Source: Veillonella sp. VA142 | Lineage (GTDB): Bacteria; Bacillota; Negativicutes; Veillonellales; Veillonellaceae | Reading direction: 5' to 3' | NCBI RefSeq assembly: GCF_003992135.1 | Contig: NZ_RQVN01000013.1 | Location: 1 to 48,412, forward strand | DNA: 48,412 nucleotides | Shown: in pieces, positions 14,640 through 23,320 of the stretch | How the letters are laid out: each line of letters opens with the position of its first letter | Numbering within the stretch: the first letter of the stretch is position 1 | Translations under genes and position numbers: made by a program | The notes under the pieces: model-generated | What the model was told of the DNA's origin: nothing | The model's input: only the letters and a program-made list of their open reading frames with translations | Database searches by the model: none

Positions 14640-14704
14640 ATAAAGATTTAGTTCCCTTTTTTATAGGGTTACACAAAAAAGGACGGTTGCACCCGTCCTT
14701 TTTG
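14640..14704 (+). ncRNA. Orphan antitoxin-like small RNA, copy 3 (predicted)
   Basis: The predicted transcript of about 65 nt ends in the stem GGACGG/CCGTCC with flanking A and T runs (14674-14704). The terminator is nearly the same as in copy 2. The recognition segment (about 14645-14670, TTTAGTTCCC, then a T run, then TATAGGG) does not match the toxin at 14078-14191, and no toxin ORF faces it. It may guard against a toxin elsewhere in the genome or be a leftover. Confidence 0.55.
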
Positions 14705-14738
14705 CGTTATAAAATATCTAGTATCTTACGCAAAAGAA

Positions 14739-14747
14739 TGGTACAAT
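14739..14747 (+). promoter_or_regulatory. Extended -10 promoter of the TRIC-like gene
   Basis: TGGTACAAT is an extended -10 element 24 bases before the start codon at 14771. The -35 region is weak. Confidence 0.5.
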
Positions 14748-14770
14748 AATTCCGTATGAGGAGGCGTTAT

Positions 14771-15409
14771 ATGGATTTTTTATGGTTATTATTTGACGTC
14801 ATCGGAACGATAGCTTTTGCCATATCGGGAGCTCTTTTGGGGATTCAACGGCGTATGGATATTTTTGGTATACTGATTTTAGCACTGGTCACTGCTATTG
14901 GTGGTGGGATTGTACGAGATATTATGGTAGGCCGTATACCGCCAACCTCCTTGCAGACAGGGTTATATATGTCCATCACTTTGATTACCGTAGGAATTGT
15001 ATTCATTATGTATCGTTATGGTTGGAATCGTTATATTGAAGGTAAGAGTGCGACGAAAGTATATCTTACTGCAGATGCCTTAGGATTAGCATCTTTTACG
15101 GTAACAGGAGCTGCGATTGGAATTACCGTAGATTCAAGCAATTTGGTGCTGACGATTGTGCTCGGAGTGATTACTGCTGTTGGAGGTGGTATTTTCCGAG
15201 ATATTTTAGCACACCGCACGCCGAGTGTATTGAAAGAAGAAGTATATGCGTTGCCAGCCTTATTAGGAGGAATCGCCTACTTTGTAGTGTATGGTATGGG
15301 ACATCAGATTGTGGCGTCCTATGTAACTTTCCTCATCGTTTTTATCATTCGCATGGTAGCCATTGAGTATCATTGGAATCTACCACGCATTGATAGGATT
15401 CATCGATAA
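14771..15409 (+). CDS. TRIC-type channel family membrane protein (UPF0126)
   Basis: The start ATG at 14771 has GAGGAGG just upstream; an in-frame ATG at 14756 is part of that ribosome binding region and is rejected. The 212 aa protein has about seven helices and two homologous halves, each with the signature LALVTAIGGGIVRDIMVGR or VLGVITAVGGGIFRDILAHR. This is the prokaryotic trimeric intracellular cation channel fold, also annotated UPF0126/YadS/YicG. Prokaryotic relatives conduct K+ or similar cations; some members have been linked to glycine uptake. It is a single gene with its own promoter. Confidence 0.88.
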   Translation: MDFLWLLFDVIGTIAFAISGALLGIQRRMDIFGILILALVTAIGGGIVRDIMVGRIPPTSLQTGLYMSITLITVGIVFIMYRYGWNRYIEGKSATKVYLTADALGLASFTVTGAAIGITVDSSNLVLTIVLGVITAVGGGIFRDILAHRTPSVLKEEVYALPALLGGIAYFVVYGMGHQIVASYVTFLIVFIIRMVAIEYHWNLPRIDRIHR

Positions 15410-15708
15410 TCATATTATTTGATAGTATATATGCAGACTAGACTTTCAGTAATATTAAAAGTTTATAAAATACATGCTTGTTACATGTAAAAAAGATGAT
15501 AAAAGATTATATAATGAATTATATAAAAGATATTTTTGGATGGTATACGAGTTGGGGTGAATGAATACGCATGATTCTCAATTATCCATGCAATACAAAT
15601 ATATTTAGAATATAGAGATATTTTTTGTAAAAGTACTTATACGTAGAAAATAGGATTAACTAAGAAGATAATTAGCGATTATGCTATGTAATAGGAGAGA
15701 TATTGAAT
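15410..15708. other. AT-rich intergenic region
   Basis: About 300 bases have no convincing gene. Two small hairpins are present (ACATG near 15471 and GCATG near 15569). The ribosome binding site AGGAGAG at 15693-15699 belongs to the next gene. I see no recognisable riboswitch or clear promoter. Confidence 0.45.
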
Positions 15709-17430
15709 ATGAGTAAACAATTATGGTGTCGTAAGTTTGCTGTGATGGCTACAGCTATTGCTACAGCGATACTGAGTCATACAAGTACAGCGGAAGCTAC
15801 GACTGTGCTGTATGTACCACAAGATGATCGTCCTGTGAGCTTGGCCTATACGGTGGCCACGGCGCAAGATGCAGGGTATACGGTGTTAACACCACCACAA
15901 TACTATATTTCTGGGCGAAACTTTCAAGGAAATGCAGATGCTATGTGGAAATGGGTGGACGAGAACGCTAGCAAAGCAGATGTGCTTGTTTTAAGCACGG
16001 ATTCTTTAATTTATGGTGGACTGGTAGATTCTAGAAAGCATAATTTAGAATTGCATACTTTGGAATATCGTGTGCGCCATATCGAGGACTTGCATCAAAA
16101 ATATCCTAATGTACCAATCTATGCCTTTGGTACGGTGATGCGATCTCCACGTGCTAGTGGAGGTGGTGTTGAGCCGGCCTATTATGATCAATATGGACCG
16201 ACGATTTTCCGTATTGCCGCCTTACAAGATAAATTAGACAGTCAGAAATTGACGGTAGACGAACAAAAAGAATTGTTTATGTTGCAAGCTACAGTGCCAG
16301 TGGAATTTTTACAAGATTGGTTCCACCGTCGTCAAAAAAATATGGAAATCAACCGCCGGCTAATTGATATTACGAAAAAAGGTGTTTTCAAATATTTCGC
16401 CTTAGGTCATGATGATACTAGTAGCTTATCCCAATCAGCTATGGAAGGTCGTTATTTACAAAAATATAGTAAAGGACTTTCCCCTACGCAATATGGAAGT
16501 TTCCCAGGGGCCGACCAATTAGGTCTATTATTGATTGCTCGTGACCATGTGGACCGCAATCACTTAACACCTACGTTCGAGGTCATCTATCCATTGGGTG
16601 GCGGTGGTGAAACAGTGCCACATTATGAGGATCAAAAGGTAGAAAAAACGATTGCCGAACATGTAGTCGCTGTAGGTGGTACGATGCAGACCAAAGGGAA
16701 ACCATCAGTGTTACTAGCAGTGAATACTCCACTAGGTATGGTCACAGGTGAGTCAGAAGCCTTTGAAAACTTCCCAATGATTTCTAGAAGTACTAATGAA
16801 TTTTTAGATCATATTCAAGCATCCATGAATCAAGGAGTGCCTGTTAGTATTGCAGATATTGCTTATTCAAATGGTTCGGATAATACATTGGTGTATGGAT
16901 TGTACCAACGAGATTTACTGTATAAAGTAAGTGCTTATAATGGTTGGAATACGGCAAGTAATACTATTGGTTACGCCATAGCACAAGGTATTTTAGGTGT
17001 GCACATGGATGCTCAAAGTCATCGCAATATGTTAACACAACAATACTTGGATAACTGGGCGTATCAAGCGAATATTCGTAAAGATGTGTATCGTATGCAA
17101 GATTCCATTCGCACAGATAATGTAAAATATACAGGTACATTAAATGAAGCTTTAGAAAGCTATTTAGGTGAGCGAGTACAAGATTTTGCAGCGACCTATT
17201 TAAAATTGGATCCACGCACGGTATCAGCTAGATTCCCATGGGGACGATTGTTTGAAACAGATATTACCGTGTATCGTGAACCAGTTGCTCCTTTACAAAA
17301 AGAATTGCGTTTACAACGTGAAGCGGCAGAACGGGCAAGACTAGAAGCAGAAGCTAAAGCAAAGGCAGAAGCAGCGGTAAAAGCTGAAAAAGCAGAGGCA
17401 GAAGCTGCAAAAGCGAAACAAGCTCAATAA
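15709..17430 (+). CDS. Exported DUF4127 family protein
   Basis: The start ATG at 15709 is 9 bases after AGGAGAG; a TTG at 15703 is too close to that site. Residues 1-30 form a signal peptide (basic start, then VMATAIATAILSH, then TAEA). The mature protein begins TTVLYVPQDDRPVSLAYTV, typical of DUF4127, and continues with LVLSTDSLIYGGLVDSR and YFALGHDDTSS. The function of the family is unknown. The last 35 residues are almost only Ala, Glu, Lys and Arg and probably form a charged helix. The protein should be in the periplasm or outside the inner membrane. It is a single gene ended by a strong terminator. Confidence 0.85.
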   Translation: MSKQLWCRKFAVMATAIATAILSHTSTAEATTVLYVPQDDRPVSLAYTVATAQDAGYTVLTPPQYYISGRNFQGNADAMWKWVDENASKADVLVLSTDSLIYGGLVDSRKHNLELHTLEYRVRHIEDLHQKYPNVPIYAFGTVMRSPRASGGGVEPAYYDQYGPTIFRIAALQDKLDSQKLTVDEQKELFMLQATVPVEFLQDWFHRRQKNMEINRRLIDITKKGVFKYFALGHDDTSSLSQSAMEGRYLQKYSKGLSPTQYGSFPGADQLGLLLIARDHVDRNHLTPTFEVIYPLGGGGETVPHYEDQKVEKTIAEHVVAVGGTMQTKGKPSVLLAVNTPLGMVTGESEAFENFPMISRSTNEFLDHIQASMNQGVPVSIADIAYSNGSDNTLVYGLYQRDLLYKVSAYNGWNTASNTIGYAIAQGILGVHMDAQSHRNMLTQQYLDNWAYQANIRKDVYRMQDSIRTDNVKYTGTLNEALESYLGERVQDFAATYLKLDPRTVSARFPWGRLFETDITVYREPVAPLQKELRLQREAAERARLEAEAKAKAEAAVKAEKAEAEAAKAKQAQ

Positions 17431-17449
17431 TGTCATGTCATACAAGGAG

Positions 17450-17473
17450 AGAGGGGCGTAGCCCCTCTTTTTT
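17450..17473 (+). terminator. Intrinsic terminator after the DUF4127 gene
   Basis: AGAGGGGC and GCCCCTCT form an 8-bp stem with a 3-base loop, followed by a T run. The ribosome binding site of the acyltransferase gene (TTGGAGG) begins immediately after the T run. Confidence 0.9.
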
Positions 17474-17482
17474 GGAGGAATT

Positions 17483-18586
17483 ATGAGAAAGCCAGCTATA
17501 CCGGCTATCACCTATATGCGAGGGCTTTGTATGTTAGGTGTTATCGGTATTCATGTAGGATCCTATGCGTTGGCAAATCCTACGATTAACATACATCTAT
17601 TAGGATTATTAGAAATTGTATCACGATTTACAGTGCCAGCCTTTTTCTTTCTATCTGCCTTCGGATTGTTTTATCACACATCGGTAGAGGACACATTTTC
17701 CTATGCTGATTTTTTGCGTCGCCGTATACAGGTGGTGCTCTATCCATACATTGTGTGGACTATCCTATATACAGCTTATAACGCGGTATTAGCCCATAAC
17801 GCATGGGGCCTGATGCCACATGTACTAGGGTTGACTCTACTTTTTGGAAATGGTATGTATCACCTGTATTTTTTAGTTATACTTCTTTGGTTTTATGCTT
17901 TGATGCCACTTTGGCGATGGGCTTCGCGGTCTATACTGAAAGCACCTATTCTTAGTATGTCAGTCTTGTTTTTGGTGCAGATGGCAGTGAATTATTGGTC
18001 CTCTTATATGGCGGGGGCTGTACAGTTTTCTCAAGAATGGTTGCAGTATATCTTTAGCATGCGCCTCAATTATTTTGTAGGATTTTATATATGGATTTTC
18101 CTACTAGGCGGACTCCTTGCAGAACGATTTGATGCGATGCTAGAATGGATTGATGCCCATGGTTTTGGTATCACAGTGGGATTTATCCTGTCCTTAGTGG
18201 CGATGCTAGGATCCTATTACTATGTGATGGCAGAGTGGGGATATACTCGGTTAGAGGCTATCTATACAGTTCATCAATTGAGCCCTCAAGGGTTGGTATA
18301 TACAGGGATGGGATGTATTTTTTTTGTATGGGCCTTTACTGTGTCATCTATGAGTGACATTGTGGAAACCTTTTGGACGGAACTGGGAAAATCGTCCTAT
18401 GGTATTTATTTGGTTCATCCGTTTATGCTGCTTCTCATAGACAAAATATTGCAAATCTCTGGATTGGGGTATACAACTATGTCCGTAGTATTTATGTATG
18501 TGAGTGCGGTCATCTTATCATTTGGTGTAACCAAAGGATTAGAGCAGTTGCCGAAACAAGTGCGAGGACGTGTATTGGGAAAATAG
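17483..18586 (+). CDS. Acyltransferase family 3 membrane protein
   Basis: The start follows TTGGAGGA. The 367 aa protein has about ten membrane helices and the family pattern: RGLCMLGVIGIHVGSYAL near the start with the catalytic-type His, FTVPAFFFLSAFGLFY, and near the C-terminus LGKSSYGIYLVHPFMLLLI. Such proteins transfer acetyl or other acyl groups to cell-surface sugars, peptidoglycan or lipids, often from the cytoplasmic side. The substrate cannot be told from the sequence. A related group is involved in poly-N-acetylglucosamine or teichoic acid modification. No sugar-biosynthesis genes are next to it. Confidence 0.85.
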   Translation: MRKPAIPAITYMRGLCMLGVIGIHVGSYALANPTINIHLLGLLEIVSRFTVPAFFFLSAFGLFYHTSVEDTFSYADFLRRRIQVVLYPYIVWTILYTAYNAVLAHNAWGLMPHVLGLTLLFGNGMYHLYFLVILLWFYALMPLWRWASRSILKAPILSMSVLFLVQMAVNYWSSYMAGAVQFSQEWLQYIFSMRLNYFVGFYIWIFLLGGLLAERFDAMLEWIDAHGFGITVGFILSLVAMLGSYYYVMAEWGYTRLEAIYTVHQLSPQGLVYTGMGCIFFVWAFTVSSMSDIVETFWTELGKSSYGIYLVHPFMLLLIDKILQISGLGYTTMSVVFMYVSAVILSFGVTKGLEQLPKQVRGRVLGK

Positions 18587-18660
18587 ATATAGAATTTTAC
18601 ACTTGTCTGTACTATAATGAAGGTAATACTTGATTCGTATGTATACTATGAGGTGTTATT

Positions 18661-19515
18661 ATGAAAGAATTAACATATTTTAATGGCGAGATGGTAGAGT
18701 CTGGTGCCAAGGTGGTTAGTCTTGATGATAGAGGATATTGTTTTGGTGATGGTGTATACGAGGTAGTGCGTGTGTATAATAGTCGCGCTTTTGCCTTTTC
18801 CTATCATCAAGATCGATTGTATCGTTCTATGCGTGAAATGGATATTCCTGTGCGTATGCCTCCTGATGAGTTGCAAGAGTTGCATGAAATCATGATTGAA
18901 CAAAGTGAAATTACTGATGGATATATTTATTTACAGATTACTCGAGGGGTAACACCACGTCATCATGCATTTGAGCGTTCTAAATTAGAACCGCAAATGT
19001 ATATGTTTATTAAACCGATTACAACGGATTTAGGGGCCTTGCAAGAAGGTGTAAAAGCCATTACCTTGCCTGATGAACGGTGGGCTCGTGTAGACATCAA
19101 AACACTAAACTTAATTCCTAATATTTTGGCACAAACAAAAGCCGAGAAAAAAGGTGCGTATACTGCTATTTTAGTGCGTGATGGTATTGTTACGGAAGGG
19201 GCAACCTCTAATGTATTCGTTATGAAAGATGGTGTATGTTATACGCATCCAGCCAACCATCATATTCTAAAGGGTATCACTCGTCAGTTAGTGGTAACTC
19301 GTGTAGCACCAACAGCAGGGATTACGATTATTGAGCGTGAATTTGATGAAGCTTTCCTAAAAGATGCAGACGAAATCTTCTTTACTGATACCATTGGTGG
19401 TATTATTCCGATTACAACCTTAAATCGTGAACCTGTTGGTGATGGTAAACCAGGCAAAGCGGCAAAGGTATTAGCTGAACAATTACAACATTTAATGGAA
19501 GAAGGGTTAGCATAA
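18661..19515 (+). CDS. dat: D-amino acid transaminase (class IV, PLP)
   Basis: The start is preceded by GAGGTG. The 284 aa protein is a fold-type IV aminotransferase. It has YFNGEMVES near residue 6, DRGYCFGDGVYEVVRVYN near 23-40, the D-amino-acid-transaminase motif YLQITRGVTPRHHAFERS near 95-112, and the PLP lysine in DIKTLNLIPNILAQTKAEKKG. The RxH segment fits D-alanine aminotransferase better than branched-chain enzymes or aminodeoxychorismate lyase. It interconverts D-Ala and D-Glu with their oxo acids in the cytoplasm, feeding peptidoglycan synthesis. The next gene overlaps it by one base (TAATG). Confidence 0.85.
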   Translation: MKELTYFNGEMVESGAKVVSLDDRGYCFGDGVYEVVRVYNSRAFAFSYHQDRLYRSMREMDIPVRMPPDELQELHEIMIEQSEITDGYIYLQITRGVTPRHHAFERSKLEPQMYMFIKPITTDLGALQEGVKAITLPDERWARVDIKTLNLIPNILAQTKAEKKGAYTAILVRDGIVTEGATSNVFVMKDGVCYTHPANHHILKGITRQLVVTRVAPTAGITIIEREFDEAFLKDADEIFFTDTIGGIIPITTLNREPVGDGKPGKAAKVLAEQLQHLMEEGLA

Positions 19516-20030
19516 TGTCAGTCAAAACGATAACAGGCAGTGCTTTACTGTTAGCAATTGCATTGTTAAGCCAAGGATTTCTTCGCATGATTATTCCTAT
19601 GCATGGATTAGTGCAATTTTTAGTGGGATCTATCGTAGGTGCTTGTACGGCGCTTGCTACATGGCGATATGGCTTGTGGAGTGGATTTCTAATAGCTTGT
19701 GTGACGCCAATTATGGCATTTATGCAAGGAATGTTGACGATTCCTTTGTTTGTACCTGTAGTAGCTATTGGTAGTATGTCCTATGCGATTATTGTAAAAG
19801 TATTAGGTATAAAACGTGTGTGGATGACTGCCATCACAGGAGCTATCGTAAAAAGTGTAGTTCTTTATGGATTGTTCTTAACATTATTCCAATTGATGCC
19901 AGGTATCCCGGAAGCCATGCAAAAAGGAGTATTATTTAGCATGGGGTGGCCACAGTTGGTGACAGGAACTTGTGGTATTTTCTTAGCGGCTTTCATCGTA
20001 AAACGTGGTGGCATTCGCATAGAAAAATAA
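19515..20030 (+). CDS. Small membrane protein, ECF transporter S-component-like
   Basis: The 171 aa protein has five to six membrane helices, is very hydrophobic, and ends with a basic tail (VKRGGIRIEK). The segment RYGLWSGFLIACVTPIMAFMQGML and overall size fit substrate-binding S components of energy-coupling factor importers. No ATPase or T component is nearby, as is usual for group II ECF systems. Its one-base overlap with the transaminase gene suggests co-translation and perhaps a substrate connected with amino acids or vitamin B6. That link is inference. Confidence 0.6.
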   Translation: MSVKTITGSALLLAIALLSQGFLRMIIPMHGLVQFLVGSIVGACTALATWRYGLWSGFLIACVTPIMAFMQGMLTIPLFVPVVAIGSMSYAIIVKVLGIKRVWMTAITGAIVKSVVLYGLFLTLFQLMPGIPEAMQKGVLFSMGWPQLVTGTCGIFLAAFIVKRGGIRIEK

Positions 20031-20202
20031 GGATAACTACTGTGTGTCTAGCATGTAAAGAAGAATATTCTCGTATGTAGAGATTTAGTCGACCTACTTA
20101 TCTAGGGAATAGAGAGGCTGTTATAAAGAGTGAGCACCTCTAAATATAAATATATAGATTTTGACTATAATAAACGATAGGTAAGCAGTATAGTGGGAAT
20201 TA

Positions 20203-20232
20203 TTGACACCTTGTCTATTCACATTGTACAAT
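20203..20232 (+). promoter_or_regulatory. Promoter of the metNIQ operon
   Basis: TTGACA (20203-20208) and TACAAT (20227-20232) are separated by 18 bases. It lies about 70 bases before metN and just upstream of a terminator-like hairpin. The 170 bases before it (20031-20202) hold nothing I recognise. Confidence 0.8.
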
Positions 20233-20244
20233 TTATGCATACCC

Positions 20245-20280
20245 AAGAGCTCTTAGGTAACTGAGAGCTCTTATTTTATT
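20245..20280 (+). terminator. Terminator-like hairpin in the metN leader
   Basis: The 9-bp stem AAGAGCTCT (20245-20253) with AGAGCTCTT (20264-20272) has an inner AG/CT pair and is followed by TATTTTATTT. It lies between the promoter and metN, so it would act as an early terminator unless read through. No SAM-riboswitch core is seen ahead of it. Confidence 0.75.
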
Positions 20281-20303
20281 TAGTTTGAAAAGGAGAGGAT
20301 TTC

Positions 20304-21350
20304 ATGATAGAACTTAAACAGATTAAAAAAGTCTATGAAGGTGCTGTCCGCGTGGAAGCCTTGAAAGAAATTAATGTGAGTATACAAGAAGGTGAAATAT
20401 TTGGTGTTATCGGTCAATCTGGTGCCGGTAAATCCACCTTAATTCGCTGTATCAATATGTTGGAACGCCCTACATCTGGGTCTGTCATTGTGGACGGTGT
20501 AGATTTAACAAAGCTGAATACAGCAGAATTACGTGAAGAACGCAAGCACATTGGCATGATTTTCCAACATTTTAATTTACTTTCATCCCGCACGGTGTAC
20601 GATAATGTGGCATTTCCATTGGAGCTACAAGGATTGTCGAAAGAAGAAATTAGAGAACGAATTCTACCGATTTTGGACATTGTAAAATTGTCGGATCGGT
20701 TAGATAACTATCCATCTCAATTGTCCGGTGGTCAAAAACAACGTGTAGGGATTGCCCGCGCCTTAGCTAGCAATCCAAAAGTGTTATTATGTGATGAAGC
20801 TACGTCAGCTCTTGACCCACAAACAACAAAATCTATTTTGGCATTGTTAAAAGACATCAATCGTCGATTAAACTTGACCATTGTCTTGATTACTCATGAA
20901 ATGAATGTTATTAAAGAGATTTGTGATCGTGTAGCTGTTATTGAAGGTGGTACGATTATTGAAGAAGGTCCTGTAGTCGATGTATTTACAGAACCAAAAC
21001 AAGCTACCACGAAAGAATTTGTATCTGCCATCATCAGTCATGACTTGCCAGAAGATGCCGTTGCTCATTTAACATTGAATGAAACTTGGGTAGAAGGGGC
21101 TAATCCGATTGTACGATTGACTTTTAAAGGCAATGTAACAGATGAACCTGTAGTGGCAAGCATTATCCGTAAATTTGATACAGATGTTAGTATTTTGTTT
21201 GGCGGTGTAGATTACATTCAAGATATGAACTTTGGTCATCTGATTGTAGAATTAAAAGGGGAGCGCGCTAAATCAGAAGCGGCTATCGACTACTTACATA
21301 ATTTACCAATTGGAAGCGAGGTGATCGGTTATGTCACAGCAAATCATTAA
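20304..21350 (+). CDS. metN: Methionine importer ATPase MetN
   Basis: The start follows AAAGGAGAGG. The nucleotide-binding domain shows Walker A GQSGAGKST (37-45), the Q-loop region MIFQHFNLL, signature LSGGQKQR (from 140) and Walker B VLLCDEATSALD (from 160). The C-terminal ACT-like NIL domain (about 265-348), which binds methionine and inhibits transport, is present. The 348 aa length is normal. It powers import of D- and L-methionine through MetI. It overlaps metI by 20 bases. Confidence 0.97.
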   Translation: MIELKQIKKVYEGAVRVEALKEINVSIQEGEIFGVIGQSGAGKSTLIRCINMLERPTSGSVIVDGVDLTKLNTAELREERKHIGMIFQHFNLLSSRTVYDNVAFPLELQGLSKEEIRERILPILDIVKLSDRLDNYPSQLSGGQKQRVGIARALASNPKVLLCDEATSALDPQTTKSILALLKDINRRLNLTIVLITHEMNVIKEICDRVAVIEGGTIIEEGPVVDVFTEPKQATTKEFVSAIISHDLPEDAVAHLTLNETWVEGANPIVRLTFKGNVTDEPVVASIIRKFDTDVSILFGGVDYIQDMNFGHLIVELKGERAKSEAAIDYLHNLPIGSEVIGYVTANH

Positions 21351-21984
21351 TTTGTTGCTACAAGGTTTCTTAGAAACCGTACAAATGACGGTGATTTCCA
21401 CTGTAGTAGCCGTTCTATTAGGGGTTCCATTGGGCGTAATTTTAGTCATTACTAGTCGTGGTCATATCATGCAAAATGAAGCGGTAAATAAAGTGCTAGG
21501 TGCTATCGTAAACGCTACCCGCTCTATTCCTTTCATCATTTTGATGGTAGCCATCATTCCATTTACTCGATTGGTGGCGGGTACATCCATTGGTACTACA
21601 GCAGCTTGTGTACCATTAACATTGGCAGCTATTCCATTTTTAGCGCGTTTAGTAGAAACAGCAATCAAAGAAGTGAATGGTGGCGTTATTGAGGCAGCTC
21701 AATCTATGGGAGCTACACCATTGCAAATCATTTGGAAAGTGTTGTTGCCAGAAGCGTTACCAACATTAATCGACAATGTTACCGTGTTAATCGTTAACTT
21801 GATTAGCTATTCTGCCATGGCAGGAGCTATCGGTGGTGGCGGTCTAGGGGATATTGCGATCCGTTATGGATACCAACGTTTCCAAGGAGATGTGATGTTA
21901 GCCACTATCATCATCTTAATTGTATTAGTACAAGTCATCCAAAGTGTGGGTGACTATTTATCCCGTAAAGTGAATAAAAAATAA
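21331..21984 (+). CDS. metI: Methionine importer permease MetI
   Basis: The 217 aa protein has five membrane helices. The ABC permease EAA-type loop GGVIEAAQSMGATPLQIIWKVLLPEALP contacts MetN. ATRSIPFIILMVAIIPF and YSAMAGAIGGGGLGDIAIRYGYQRF are characteristic of MetI. The start overlaps the end of metN; GAGGTG lies just before it. Confidence 0.96.
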   Translation: MSQQIINLLLQGFLETVQMTVISTVVAVLLGVPLGVILVITSRGHIMQNEAVNKVLGAIVNATRSIPFIILMVAIIPFTRLVAGTSIGTTAACVPLTLAAIPFLARLVETAIKEVNGGVIEAAQSMGATPLQIIWKVLLPEALPTLIDNVTVLIVNLISYSAMAGAIGGGGLGDIAIRYGYQRFQGDVMLATIIILIVLVQVIQSVGDYLSRKVNKK

Positions 21985-21995
21985 AGGAGATACTC

Positions 21996-22805
21996 ATGAA
22001 GCGTATTTTAGTAGGCTTATTAGCAATAGCGTCTTTGGTACTATTATTAGCAGGATGCGGTAAAGAAGAAGCGAAACCAGCAGCAGATGCTCCTATTAAA
22101 GTGGGTGTTACAGCTGGTCCACATGCAAAAGTTATGGAATTTGTGAAGCAAGAGGCAGCTAAGCAAGGTTTGAACATTGAAATTGTTGAATTTAGTGATT
22201 ACATTCAACCAAACATTGCCTTAGATCAAAAGGAATTGAACGTAAACTCTTACCAACATCAACCATTTTTGGATAATATGGTAAAAGATAAAGGATTAAA
22301 ACTTCAATCTATTGGTAAAACAATCTTGTTGCCAATGGGCATTTACTCTAATAAATACAAAGATTTAAAAGATGTACCTAACGGTGCAACTGTGGCAATT
22401 CCAAATGACCCAACCAATGGTGGACGTGCATTGTTATTATTGCAACAAGCTGGTTTAATTACATTGAAAGATGGCGGTACTGTTAAATCTTCCGTAGCAG
22501 ATATTACAGGAAATCCTAAAAACCTAGAAATTCGTGAATTAGAAGCGGCACAAATCGCTCGTTCCTTGAATGATGTAGACGTAGCAGCAGTGAATACGAA
22601 CTATGCAATCCCTGCAGGTTTGAACCCACAAAAAGATGCAGTTGTAGTGGAAAGTACTGATTCTCCATATGCCAATGTAATAGCAGTCCGTGCTGAAGAT
22701 GTAAATAATGAAACATATAAAAAATTATTGTCTATTTACCAATCTGAACCAGTACGCAAATTCATTCAAGAAGAATTTAAAGGCTCCATTATCCCAGCGT
22801 TTTAA
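21996..22805 (+). CDS. metQ: Methionine-binding lipoprotein MetQ
   Basis: The start follows AAAGGAG. The signal peptide ends in the lipobox LAGC. The mature protein is a NLPA/MetQ-type substrate-binding domain with IKVGVTAGPHAKVMEFVK, ELNVNSYQHQPFLDNMVKDKG and VAIPNDPTNGGRALLLLQQAG. It is anchored at the inner membrane and delivers methionine to MetNI. The length of 269 aa is normal. It is the last gene of metNIQ and is followed by a strong terminator. Confidence 0.96.
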   Translation: MKRILVGLLAIASLVLLLAGCGKEEAKPAADAPIKVGVTAGPHAKVMEFVKQEAAKQGLNIEIVEFSDYIQPNIALDQKELNVNSYQHQPFLDNMVKDKGLKLQSIGKTILLPMGIYSNKYKDLKDVPNGATVAIPNDPTNGGRALLLLQQAGLITLKDGGTVKSSVADITGNPKNLEIRELEAAQIARSLNDVDVAAVNTNYAIPAGLNPQKDAVVVESTDSPYANVIAVRAEDVNNETYKKLLSIYQSEPVRKFIQEEFKGSIIPAF

Positions 22806-22833
22806 TTAAATAGAATTAACAAAGAATTATAAA

Positions 22834-22879
22834 ACAGAGGCTAGTTATTGAAGTATCATCAGCTAGCCTCTGTTTTTTT
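22834..22879 (+). terminator. Intrinsic terminator after metQ
   Basis: ACAGAGGCTAG and CTAGCCTCTGT form an 11-bp stem with a long loop, followed by seven T. Confidence 0.9.
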
Positions 22880-22922
22880 GTATTAGAATTATGAATTAAT
22901 GATATATAGATGATATTTCCTA

Positions 22923-22931
22923 TGGTATAAT
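22923..22931 (+). promoter_or_regulatory. Extended -10 promoter of the YerC-like gene
   Basis: TGGTATAAT is a perfect extended -10 element about 50 bases before the TTG start of the next gene. Confidence 0.65.
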
Positions 22932-22980
22932 GGTAATGAAATAAAGTACATTCCAAATAAAATTAAGAAGGAGTAGAAGA

Positions 22981-23268
22981 TTGAATCAAAAACTTAAGAA
23001 TCCAATACATGACCAATTATTTAAGGCTATATTATCATTGGAAACACTAGAAGAATGTTATGAATTTTTTGAAGATATCTGTACCATAGGAGAATTAAAG
23101 TCGATTTCTCAACGGTTAGAAGTAGCGAAATTATTAAAAGCTGGTACAGGATATGATCAAATTGTGGAATTAACAGGGGCTAGTACAGCTACTATCAGCC
23201 GAGTTAAACGATGCTTAAACTATGGGGCTGATGGATATAATAAAATATTGTCTCGTATTGAAAGATAA
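22981..23268 (+). CDS. YerC/YecD family TrpR-related regulator
   Basis: The start is TTG, placed after AAGGAG at 22967-22972. The 95 aa helical protein matches the YerC/YecD group of the TrpR superfamily: LFKAILSLETLEECYEFFEDI, then LKSISQRLEVAKLL, then the helix-turn-helix YDQIVELTGASTATISRVKRCL. It should bind DNA as a dimer. The target and ligand are not known. It has its own promoter; the next gene, a TSUP permease, starts about 50 bases later and may be co-transcribed. Confidence 0.85.
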   Translation: MNQKLKNPIHDQLFKAILSLETLEECYEFFEDICTIGELKSISQRLEVAKLLKAGTGYDQIVELTGASTATISRVKRCLNYGADGYNKILSRIER

Positions 23269-23320
23269 GAATGTTGATGAAAGAGTAAGTGCATGTATAT
23301 AAGAGAGGAGGGCTCAACCT

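Noticed and set aside
14441-14641. 66-codon minus-strand ORF as an integrase remnant
   Set aside because: It contains the GGGGGCA double motif but no integrase catalytic residues can be seen, and half of it is complement of the tRNA-flank repeat. I keep only the weak hint of an old element.
20031-20303. SAM riboswitch before metN
   Set aside because: No SAM-I or other SAM aptamer core is present, and the space between promoter and metN is too short.
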